NCBI GenBank assembly: GCA_021789695.1
Contig: JAJYJH010000012.1
Location: 1 to 64,000 of the forward strand
Source: a bacterium
Lineage (GTDB): Bacteria > Elusimicrobiota > Elusimicrobia > Elusimicrobiales > UBA9959
Direction: 5' to 3'
DNA length: 64,000 nucleotides
Each line of letters begins with the position of its first letter. The first letter of the stretch is position 1. Made by a program: the position numbers and the translations under genes. Below are positions 1-8,605 of this stretch, in pieces. A model generated the notes under the pieces. It was not told where the DNA came from, searched no databases, and saw nothing but the letters and a program-made list of their open reading frames with translations.

Positions 1-1648
<1,648 letters not shown>

Positions 1649-1660
1649 TGCCGTCGAATA

Positions 1661-1703
1661 AAAAAGGACCGCCGGCCTTCCAGTGGCCGGCGGCCCTTTT
1701 TTT
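1661..1703. terminator. Intrinsic terminator between guaB and the convergent PLD-like gene
   Basis: A GC-rich stem (1666-1677 pairing with 1685-1696, one mismatch) is preceded by A5 and followed by T7, so it can work in both directions. It serves guaB on the plus strand and the gene ending at 1717 on the minus strand. Confidence 0.9.
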
Positions 1704-1716
1704 GCGCTCTTGCTCC

Positions 1717-3369
1717 TTACTTCAGCGCGCCGGCCTGGGTCGTCTCCGGAGTGAGCAGGCCGTGGAAGATGTCGGCCGCGTGGTCTTCTATGCCCGGAGA
1801 GTAGCTGGTTATATGGTCGCTGTTCTCTATGTCCTTGTCGAACAGGCTGGCCTCGATGTACGACGCCAGGTTCGGATCGGTAGCTGCGACGTTGAGCTCG
1901 TCGTTGTACCACAGGCTGCGTGCATCCAGGTTGGAGGAGCCGAAGGTGGACCAGTAGGTGTCCAGCACGGCCACCTTCTCATGGGCCATGCGGCCACGGT
2001 ACTCGTAGATCTCGACTCCGGCCTTCAGCAGCTTCGGGTAGTAGCCCCTTGCCGCGTGCTGCACTATGGCTATGTCGTTGTCCTTCGGCATCACTATCTG
2101 CACCTTCACGCCGCGGCGGGCGGCCGCGCAGAGCGTGTCCACCACGTCCGGGTCGGTTAAATAGGGATCCGCTATGCGGATGGACCTCTGCGCCGTGGCG
2201 AAGGCGCGCAGGAAAACGGCCTTAAGGTCGCGGTCCTTCTGGCCCCAGTGCGTCATCACCCGGGTGGGGACGCCGTCGGCAGGCTCGCTCAGCGGCGGGA
2301 ACAACTCGGCGTATGAGGAGGGCGCCTTGCCTCCGGCCGCCGCCCAGTTGGCCAGGAAGGCCTCCTGCAGTTTGGCCACTGCGGGGCCCTCTATCAGCGA
2401 CTGCTGGTCGTGCCAGTTGTATTGGTAGTCGCGGCCCACGTTCATGCCTCCGGTGAAGCCTGTCCTGCCGTCTATCACCATCACCTTGCGGTGGTCGCGG
2501 CGGCCGGTCAGGCTGGCCTTGTTCGGGATGGCCTCGCCCCCGTTCTGGTTGAGATAGGCGAGCATCTTGCCTACCTCCTGCACGTTCTTCATGTTGGAAC
2601 CGTACTTGTCGATAACCAATCGCACCTGCACACCCTCCTTCGCCTTCAGGGCCAGAAGTTTCGTAAAGGCCCAGCCTACGTCGTCGCCCTCGAGCTGGTA
2701 GACCTCCACGTTAATGGAACTCTTGGCTCCCTTGATAGCGGCAATGGCTTTTGGCATCACTTTGGCGCCATCCACCAGGAATTCGATATGGTTCCTGCCG
2801 GAGCTGGTGGTCCCGTCGACTACGTCGATGTAGCTGTCCAGGCCCTTCCAGTCCCCTGGCGTCGTCGCAGCCAGGAATTTCTTGCGCAGGTCCGTTATGT
2901 CGCCTGACCAGGAGACGGAATTGAGCAGTGTGTCTTCGTCCACGTTGTAGTAAAGCCTGTCGAAGGACGCCGCGTCCGGGGAGGAGCGCAGTAAATTCAG
3001 AATGGCGTCCTCGTAGTTCTTCTGGTCGGAGGTGTAGCTGTCCTGGTTGTCCTGGCTGTTCTGGCTGGGATGGGACCATTTTATCAGGGTCCGCAGCATC
3101 GCCAGCCTCTGTTCGGGGGTGGCGGCCGCAAGCTGCCCCTCGTCGAGGGAGGCTATCGCCCGCGGGTCCCCCGTATCGACCTTCGGCGGTGGGACCCTGG
3201 ACGGGAGGCCCGGGACCGGCGCCGCCATGGCCGGGATGGAAATAGCAAGGGCCCTGGCCCTTGCCGTCAGATCCCCGTATGCGGACGGCTGAGCCGCCGC
3301 AGGGAGTGAAGCCGATATTATAAGGAAGGCCGCTGGATAGAGTCTCCGGCCTAGGATCTTTTGGTTCAT
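1717..3369 (-). CDS. Secreted phospholipase D / cardiolipin synthase-like protein
   Basis: The protein has 550 residues with an N-terminal signal peptide ending near AAAQ. It carries two HKD motifs of the PLD superfamily, H293-x-K295-x4-D300 (DHRKVMVIDG) and H463-x-K465-x4-D470 (AHEKVAVLD), each followed by GG/GSSN motifs. Residues 30-200 form a Pro- and Gln-rich region without a recognised domain. The PLD fold acts through a phospho-His intermediate on phosphodiesters; here the likely substrates are phospholipids outside the cytoplasmic membrane, but polar head-group choice cannot be read from the sequence. Unlike typical cardiolipin synthases it has a cleavable signal peptide and no paired N-terminal membrane helices. 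It is monocistronic and apparently translated from a leaderless mRNA. Confidence 0.85.
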   Translation of the reverse strand: MNQKILGRRLYPAAFLIISASLPAAAQPSAYGDLTARARALAISIPAMAAPVPGLPSRVPPPKVDTGDPRAIASLDEGQLAAATPEQRLAMLRTLIKWSHPSQNSQDNQDSYTSDQKNYEDAILNLLRSSPDAASFDRLYYNVDEDTLLNSVSWSGDITDLRKKFLAATTPGDWKGLDSYIDVVDGTTSSGRNHIEFLVDGAKVMPKAIAAIKGAKSSINVEVYQLEGDDVGWAFTKLLALKAKEGVQVRLVIDKYGSNMKNVQEVGKMLAYLNQNGGEAIPNKASLTGRRDHRKVMVIDGRTGFTGGMNVGRDYQYNWHDQQSLIEGPAVAKLQEAFLANWAAAGGKAPSSYAELFPPLSEPADGVPTRVMTHWGQKDRDLKAVFLRAFATAQRSIRIADPYLTDPDVVDTLCAAARRGVKVQIVMPKDNDIAIVQHAARGYYPKLLKAGVEIYEYRGRMAHEKVAVLDTYWSTFGSSNLDARSLWYNDELNVAATDPNLASYIEASLFDKDIENSDHITSYSPGIEDHAADIFHGLLTPETTQAGALK

Positions 3370-3375
3370 GATAAG

Positions 3376-3381
3376 AGTATA
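3376..3381 (-). promoter_or_regulatory. -10 element for a leaderless PLD-like mRNA
   Basis: On the minus strand TATACT ends six bases before the ATG at 3369. A start site about seven bases after the -10 would fall on the start codon. No ribosome binding site is present. Confidence 0.6.
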
Positions 3382-3477
3382 TGAACCTGAAAGGCCGTCT
3401 TTAAGAGGCCAAAGGCCTAAAAAGAGGAAAAATTATGTCCCTGCCGCGCCTGGGACCAATGGTCCCGGCGCGGAGGC

Positions 3478-4260
3478 TCAATGGCCTTTAAACTCGGGCC
3501 TGCGTTTCTCCAGGAAGGCCTTTATACCCTCGGCGTAGTCAGAACTGTTGTAGACCTTGCGGCGCAGCGCCTGTAGGCGTTCGAAAGACTCAGGGGTTAT
3601 CTGGTAGGATTCGGAGAGTATCCGGAACTGCTCCTTCACCACCGAAACGGCCAGCGGGGAGTTGGCGGCTATCGTCCTGGCCAGCTCCATGGTAAAATCC
3701 TCTATCTCCCGGGAGCTTATCAGGTGGTTCAGGATGCCGACATGGTAGGCGCGCTCGGCCTTCACCGGCTCGGCAGTGTAGAACATCTCGCGCGCGACGT
3801 TGATGCCGACGCGGTTGATGAAGTGCATGATGCCGGAGGCGTTATAGGGCAGTCCCATCTTCACCGGTGTAATCGCGAAGGAAGAGGTCTCGTCGCCTAC
3901 CGCGATGTCGCAGGTGACGGCCAGGTCGGTGGCACCGCCCCAGACGCTGCCCTGTATCATCGCTATGACCGGGCCGGGATAATTCTGGATCGAACGGAAG
4001 GCCGCTTCCATCGGGCTGTCGTAGGAAAGAGGTTCGTTGTGAACCTTCGGCAGCTGCGTGATGTCGTGTCCGGAGGACCAGACCTTGGCGCCCGCCTCGG
4101 CGCGCAGCACGGCCACTGGGAGCTTCTGCCTGCCGAAGTCCTCCAGCGCGGCGGAGAGCTGCCTGCAGAGCTCCATGCTCAGTGCGTTGTGCCGGGCGGG
4201 ATTGTTGAGGGTCAGTATTCCTATCCCTTCTTTGACATCCTTCAGTATCAGTTGTTCCAT
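3478..4260 (-). CDS. scpB: Methylmalonyl-CoA decarboxylase-like enoyl-CoA hydratase family protein
   Basis: This is a 260-residue crotonase-fold protein. From memory it follows E. coli ScpB (YgfG) closely along its whole length: NALS near the start, SSGHDITQLP, PLSYDSP, GSVWGGATDLAVTCD, ITPVKMGLPYNASGI, VGILNHL and a C-terminal FLEKRRPEFKGH. ScpB converts (R)-methylmalonyl-CoA to propionyl-CoA and CO2. The SVWGGA and PYN motifs favour this activity over a plain enoyl-CoA hydratase. No methylmalonyl-CoA mutase is seen in the window; succinyl-CoA synthetase is encoded at 58-60 kb. An SD-like GGAGG lies upstream of the ATG. It is divergent from the gene at 4317. Confidence 0.85.
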   Translation of the reverse strand: MEQLILKDVKEGIGILTLNNPARHNALSMELCRQLSAALEDFGRQKLPVAVLRAEAGAKVWSSGHDITQLPKVHNEPLSYDSPMEAAFRSIQNYPGPVIAMIQGSVWGGATDLAVTCDIAVGDETSSFAITPVKMGLPYNASGIMHFINRVGINVAREMFYTAEPVKAERAYHVGILNHLISSREIEDFTMELARTIAANSPLAVSVVKEQFRILSESYQITPESFERLQALRRKVYNSSDYAEGIKAFLEKRRPEFKGH

Positions 4261-4304
4261 AGTCCCCTGCCTCCGTACGAGCGTTGGGTCGCGGTCCTTA
4301 ATTG

Positions 4305-4310
4305 TATAAT
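4305..4310 (+). promoter_or_regulatory. -10 element for a leaderless mRNA (lactamase-like gene)
   Basis: A consensus TATAAT preceded by TG (extended -10) ends six bases before the ATG at 4317. This ATG matches the natural start of a signal peptide. There is no Shine-Dalgarno sequence between them, and no clear -35 box 16-18 bases upstream. Confidence 0.65.
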
Positions 4311-4316
4311 TTTATC

Positions 4317-5552
4317 ATGAAATTATTGCTGGTCCCGGCCCTGCTGGCGCTGTTTCCCGCCGCGTCCTTCGCGGGGGTGGAGCAGGCCGCGGGCAAAGCG
4401 GCCGCGCTCGTGGCGGCGGAGCCGGCCGGAACGGAGCGGCTTTTTTCCGCGTCCTTCTTCAGACAGATCTCCCGCAAGCAGTTGAATGCCGTCTTCAGCG
4501 GCCTCTACGCGGCGCACGGCGCCGTGTCGGACACGGTGCTGATGAGCTCCGGTCCCTTCACCGGACATTTTTTCTTCGACACCGTCTCCGGCTGGCGCAT
4601 TCCGGTGGCCCTGTCGCTGGACCAGAACAGCGGCCTGATAGACGGCATCTTCTTCAGCCCTGCCTACCGGCTGGACCCGGTCCTGGCGGAGGTGAAGGAG
4701 CGGTTTTCGGCCCTGCCGGGGCGCAAGGCCCTGCTGATCATGCGGCTTGGCAAGGCCCCAGAACCGCTGGAAGCGTTGAATCCGGACGAGGAACTGGCCG
4801 CCGGGCCGGCTTACAGGCTTTATCTGCTGGGCGCGATCCTGAAAGAGAGGCTGTCCTGGGAAAAGATCGTGAAGCTGCGCGACTCGGACAGGTCCGCGCC
4901 CCCAGGCCCGCTGAACCGCTGGCCGGAAGGCTCGCCGCTGACCGTGCATACCCTGGCCGCGCTGACGCTGGCGGAGGGGGACGACACCGCCTCGGACGCG
5001 CTGCTGCGCGCGCTGGGCAGGCGCTCGGTGGAATACGACCTGACCGCCCTCGGCCATTCCGTTCCGGGTCTCCTTGAGCCCTTTTTGAAAACTTCGGAGG
5101 CGCTGAGACTGCAGGCTTCCACCGGGGAGGCGCTGAAATACCTCAACCTGCCGCGGGACGAGCGCTATGGCTTCCTGGACGGCCTGGCCGGAGAACCGCT
5201 GACGGCGACGGCTTTTACGCGCGGCGCGCTGGGGCTCGATAAAATAGGCTGGGACGCCTCCCCGGCCGATCTCTGCAGGCTGATGGCCTTTTTTTCCGGC
5301 CGGGACGACAAACCGGCGCTGGAGCTGCTGGAACTGGGGCGTCCGCCCGTCCGGGCCCCGGAAGGCTATCTCTACGCCGGCGGCGGTGGCGGGGCTTACC
5401 CTGGGCTTTACTCCGCGGTCTGGCTGCTCAGGAACGCCGGGGCGAAGCAGTTCTGCCTCGCCGCCGTCTGGAACGACGAGGAGCGCGACCTGCGGGCAGC
5501 CTCCTTCCTCGGACCGCTCCGCTCGGCGCTCGAAGCCCTTTCCGCCGACTGA
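4317..5552 (+). CDS. Secreted class A beta-lactamase-fold protein lacking the catalytic motifs
   Basis: The product has 411 residues with a signal peptide (LLALFPAASFAG). Residues about 40-120 resemble the cystatin-like N-terminal domain found before lactamase domains in proteins such as clavulanate-cluster ORF12. The rest follows the serine beta-lactamase/ORF12 layout: GPAYRLYLLGAI stands where GSxFKLYVLGAL is usual, EGDDTASDALLRALG where SDNTATDxLLxxLG is usual, and GYLYAGGGGGAYPG where the KTG/KGG segment is usual. The active Ser and Lys, the SDN serine and the KTG lysine all appear replaced. It is therefore probably a binding or scaffold protein and not a hydrolase. I chose the ATG at 4317, not the in-frame TTG at 4302, because the TTG lies across the promoter. 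Confidence 0.7.
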   Translation: MKLLLVPALLALFPAASFAGVEQAAGKAAALVAAEPAGTERLFSASFFRQISRKQLNAVFSGLYAAHGAVSDTVLMSSGPFTGHFFFDTVSGWRIPVALSLDQNSGLIDGIFFSPAYRLDPVLAEVKERFSALPGRKALLIMRLGKAPEPLEALNPDEELAAGPAYRLYLLGAILKERLSWEKIVKLRDSDRSAPPGPLNRWPEGSPLTVHTLAALTLAEGDDTASDALLRALGRRSVEYDLTALGHSVPGLLEPFLKTSEALRLQASTGEALKYLNLPRDERYGFLDGLAGEPLTATAFTRGALGLDKIGWDASPADLCRLMAFFSGRDDKPALELLELGRPPVRAPEGYLYAGGGGGAYPGLYSAVWLLRNAGAKQFCLAAVWNDEERDLRAASFLGPLRSALEALSAD

Positions 5553-5580
5553 TCGTCCCGGCTTGCGAGCCGGTGTTTTG

Positions 5581-5586
5581 TATAAT
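5581..5586 (+). promoter_or_regulatory. -10 element for the kinase-RapZ operon
   Basis: TATAAT with a preceding TG ends seven bases before the ATG at 5594. No SD motif separates them, so a leaderless transcript is predicted. Confidence 0.6.
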
Positions 5587-5593
5587 CCATTTT

Positions 5594-7054
5594 ATGCGCT
5601 TAAGGAACAGGGAGAAGGAAGCCGGGGAACTCCGCTCCGGTCACGAGCCCGCCCTCAAAGACCTTTACCGCAGGACCTTCGGGCGCGGGCCGGAGACCTT
5701 CGAGCCGCTCAAGGCTGACGGCTCGGCCCGCCGGCTTTTCCGCCTCCGCGGCGGGGATCGCTCCGTCATAGGCGCCTTCGGCCCTGACAAGGAGGAGAAC
5801 CGCGCCTTCCTGTCCTTCTCGCGGCAGTTCCGCGCCGCAGGCCTGCCCGTGCCGGAGATCTGCGCGGAGGACCAGCCTCAGGGCATATACCTCGAGGAAG
5901 ACCTGGGTCCGGTCACGCTTTTCGAGTACCTCGTCTCCGAGCGCAAGGGGCCGGAGCTGCCTCCGCAGGTCCTTGCCGCCTATAAAAAGACACTGGACTG
6001 GTTGCCGCGCTTCCAGGCGCGCGTACGCGAGGGGATGGACCTGAAGTACTGCTACCCGAGAGCGGCCTTCGACCGGCAGTCCATAACGTGGGACCTGAAC
6101 TATTTCAAGTACTACTTCCTCAAGCTGGCAAAGATTCCGTTCAACGAGGCCAAACTGGAGGAGGACTTCTCCCGCTTCGCCGATTTCCTGACGGAAGCCC
6201 CTTCCGGCTATTTTCTCTACCGCGACTTCCAGAGCCGCAACGTGATGCTGCGCGGCGGCGAGCCTTGGTTCATAGACTACCAGGGCGGCAGGCGCGGCGC
6301 GGCGCAGTACGACCTGGCCTCTCTGCTCTACGACGCCAAGGCCGACCTGCAGCCGGAGGAGAGGACCGGGCTGCGGGACTATTATCTCTCGGTCTCCGGC
6401 CAGGACCGCGCCTCCTTCCTGCGTTATTATCCCGCCTTCGTCTACATCCGCATCATGCAGGCGATGGGCGCCTACGGCCTGCGCGGCTTCTACGAAGGCA
6501 AGACCCATTTCCTCAACAGCGTGCCCTACGCCGTGCGAAACATAGAGTGGCTGCTGCGCGGGGCCGAGCTGGAGGTGAAGGTGCCGGAGTTGACCGCCTG
6601 CTTCAAGCGCATAGCGGCATCCTCCTACCTGCGCCAGTTCGGTAAGACCAGGCTTGGGCTGACCGTGCGCATAACCAGTTTTTCGTTCAAGAACGGCCTG
6701 CCGCTCGACGATAAGGGGCACGGCGGCGGCTTTGTCTTTGATTGCCGGGCCCTGCCAAACCCCGGCCGCCACCCGGAGTACGCACGCCTCTCCGGCAGGG
6801 ACAGACCGGTCGCCGAGTTCCTGAAGAACGAGCCGGAGGTCGAAAAGTTCCTTGCGAACGTCTTCGCGGTGGTCGAGATGAGCGTCGAGAACTACCTGTC
6901 GCGCAACTTCACCTCGCTGATGGTCAATTTCGGCTGTACCGGGGGGCTGCACCGCTCGGTCTACTGCGCCGAGGCCCTGGCGGCCAGGCTCAGGAAAAGA
7001 TACGGCGTGCGCGTGGAGCTCTCCCACCGGGAGCTGCCGGAGCCAGGGAGATGA
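5594..7054 (+). CDS. Fusion of an AmgK-like sugar kinase with a RapZ C-terminal domain
   Basis: The product has 486 residues. Residues about 20-330 are an aminoglycoside-phosphotransferase-type kinase with the catalytic loop FLYRDFQSRNVM (Asp211, Asn216) and the metal-binding IDYQGGRRGAAQYDLASLL (Asp228), the pattern of AmgK, which phosphorylates MurNAc/GlcNAc at C1. Residues about 355-480 match the RapZ C-terminal domain: VFDCRALPNP, SGRDRPVAEFL, FGCTGGLHRSVYCAEALA and a final HR. In E. coli this RapZ part binds GlcN6P and RNA; the N-terminal RapZ ATPase is absent here. The next gene is a MurU-like nucleotidyltransferase overlapping by ATGA, which supports amino-sugar recycling. Whether the RapZ part senses a metabolite is inference. 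Confidence 0.85.
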   Translation: MRLRNREKEAGELRSGHEPALKDLYRRTFGRGPETFEPLKADGSARRLFRLRGGDRSVIGAFGPDKEENRAFLSFSRQFRAAGLPVPEICAEDQPQGIYLEEDLGPVTLFEYLVSERKGPELPPQVLAAYKKTLDWLPRFQARVREGMDLKYCYPRAAFDRQSITWDLNYFKYYFLKLAKIPFNEAKLEEDFSRFADFLTEAPSGYFLYRDFQSRNVMLRGGEPWFIDYQGGRRGAAQYDLASLLYDAKADLQPEERTGLRDYYLSVSGQDRASFLRYYPAFVYIRIMQAMGAYGLRGFYEGKTHFLNSVPYAVRNIEWLLRGAELEVKVPELTACFKRIAASSYLRQFGKTRLGLTVRITSFSFKNGLPLDDKGHGGGFVFDCRALPNPGRHPEYARLSGRDRPVAEFLKNEPEVEKFLANVFAVVEMSVENYLSRNFTSLMVNFGCTGGLHRSVYCAEALAARLRKRYGVRVELSHRELPEPGR

Positions 7055-7758
7055 AGGCGATGGTCTTCGCCGCGGGGCTGGGCACGCGCCTGCGCCCGCT
7101 CACCGACCGCGCGCCCAAGGCGTTAATCGAGGTCGGGGGCGTGCCGATGCTGGGCCTCGTGCTGCGCCGCCTGGCCGCGGCCGGAGTCACCGAAGCCGTG
7201 GTCAACGCGCACCATTTTCACGAAAAGATAGCCGATTACCTTTCCGCCGGGGGCTTCGGCCTGAAGACGCGCCTGTCGCTGGAGGAGGAACGTCCGCTTG
7301 AGACCGGCGGAGGGCTCAAGAAGGCCGCGCCCTTCTTCTCCTGCGGGGAGCCGTTCTTCGCGTACAACTCCGACGTCTGGTCCGAAACGAACCTGAAGGC
7401 GCTCTACTCCGCCCATCTGTCCTCGGGCGCGCTGGCCACGCTGGTCGTGCGCGACCGCCCTTCGCGCCGCAGGCTGCTTTTCGACGGGAAATTGCGGCTC
7501 GTGGGGCGCGAAGGGGACGCGGTCGCCTCCGGGGGGAGGGCGCTGGCCTTCAGCGGCGTGCAGGTGATCTCGCCGGAGATCTTCGCCGAGATGACGGAGG
7601 AGGGGGTTTTCTCCGTCACCGACGTCTATCTGCGGCTGGCCGCCTCGGGCCGGAAGATAAATGGCTTTATCGACGAGTCCCCGTTCTGGAGCGACGTGGG
7701 CGACCTGGAGCGCCTGGAGGCCGTCAGGCTGCGCGCGGCGGCCGGGGAGGGCCGGTGA
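7051..7758 (+). CDS. MurU-like sugar-1-phosphate nucleotidyltransferase
   Basis: A 235-residue single-domain NTP-transferase. The nucleotide-binding signature FAAGLGTRLRPLTDRAPKAL is at residues 6-25, the metal-binding Asp is in YNSDVW near residue 109, and the second is in SDVGD near the C-terminus. MurU (uridylylates MurNAc-1-phosphate) and similar enzymes share this length without a left-handed helix domain. Its ATG overlaps the stop of the kinase-RapZ gene (ATGA), and kinase plus MurU is the known AmgK-MurU recycling pair. The exact sugar cannot be told from the sequence, and mannose-1-phosphate guanylyltransferase activity is an alternative. Confidence 0.75.
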   Translation: MKAMVFAAGLGTRLRPLTDRAPKALIEVGGVPMLGLVLRRLAAAGVTEAVVNAHHFHEKIADYLSAGGFGLKTRLSLEEERPLETGGGLKKAAPFFSCGEPFFAYNSDVWSETNLKALYSAHLSSGALATLVVRDRPSRRRLLFDGKLRLVGREGDAVASGGRALAFSGVQVISPEIFAEMTEEGVFSVTDVYLRLAASGRKINGFIDESPFWSDVGDLERLEAVRLRAAAGEGR

Positions 7759-8207
7759 TAGCGGCCTCCCTCCATGACGCCGCGGCCCGCCTGCCGGGCC
7801 AGCCGGGCCTGGTCAGGGCGCTGGAGTTCCTGCGCGGGCCGGGCCTGGCCGGGCTCTCCGACGGAGAGTACGAGCTCGACGGCAGGCTCGTCTACGCCAT
7901 AGTCCAGCGTTACGTCACCGCGCCGGCGGCGGAGCCGCGCTTCGAGGTGCACAGGAGATACGCCGACGTGCAGTTCGTGGCCGCCGGAGCCGAGGTTATA
8001 GGCTGGGCGCCGGCGGGACGCTTCCGCGAGCTGGAGGCGTACGACGAAAAGAAGGACATAGCTTTCGGGCGCGCGGCGGACTGGACCCCGGTGCTGCTGC
8101 GGGCCGGCGAACTGGCCGTGCTGTTCCCCGAGGACGCGCACGCGCCGCGCTTGGCGGCCGGGAACCCCGGCCCGGTGCTGAAAATAGTGATAAAGGTGGC
8201 CGTATGA
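7755..8207 (+). CDS. YhcH/YjgK/YiaL family protein
   Basis: A 150-residue protein of the cupin-like YhcH family (DUF386), some members of which act as sugar anomerases or isomerases in sialic acid and N-acetyl sugar catabolism. Typical features are EYELDGRLVYAIVQRYVT, FEVHRRYADVQFV, the acidic AYDEKKDIAF block and LFPEDAHAP, whose His and acidic residues bind a metal. It starts with GTG, which overlaps the upstream TGA. Its place after a sugar kinase and a nucleotidyltransferase suggests it prepares the right anomer of an amino sugar for the kinase. That role is inference. Confidence 0.8.
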   Translation: MIAASLHDAAARLPGQPGLVRALEFLRGPGLAGLSDGEYELDGRLVYAIVQRYVTAPAAEPRFEVHRRYADVQFVAAGAEVIGWAPAGRFRELEAYDEKKDIAFGRAADWTPVLLRAGELAVLFPEDAHAPRLAAGNPGPVLKIVIKVAV

Positions 8208-8605
8208 CCTTCAAAGAACTGGTACGCTCCGCGCTCACCGGAGAGATGGAGGATATCTCCGCCTGCGGAGACGACGCCGGGCTTTTCACGGCCGCGCCCG
8301 GCGGCGGGGAGATGGGAGAATTCTTCGGGAAGCTGGCCGAGGAGAAACGCGAACGGCTGAAGGAACTGGGCAGGATCTTCAGGGAAGGCACCGGCTTCCG
8401 CCAGCGGAAGAGCGCCCCTTCGCGCTCCGTGGAGGCCGCGCTGCGCGCCCGCGCGGCCCGCGCCGGAGAGGCGGCCTCGGTCTACGCCGCGCTGGCCCGC
8501 CAGCTGAACAAGCCGGAATACAAGGAATCGGTGAAGGCGATGGCCGAGCGGGAGCTAGAGATACGGGCCGCTGTCAAGAAGTTTCAGGCCGGCCTGCGCC
8601 GCTGA
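8204..8605 (+). CDS. Small helical protein, possibly ferritin/rubrerythrin-like
   Basis: The 133 residues are mainly amphipathic helix (EEKRERLKELGRIF; REAELEIR-type segments), reminiscent of a rubrerythrin-like four-helix protein, but I cannot identify a full set of di-iron ligands. It overlaps the preceding stop by ATGA and is the last gene of the sugar operon. Its 3' end overlaps the convergent gene ending at 8574 by 32 bases. Function unknown. Confidence 0.6.
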   Translation: MTFKELVRSALTGEMEDISACGDDAGLFTAAPGGGEMGEFFGKLAEEKRERLKELGRIFREGTGFRQRKSAPSRSVEAALRARAARAGEAASVYAALARQLNKPEYKESVKAMAERELEIRAAVKKFQAGLRR

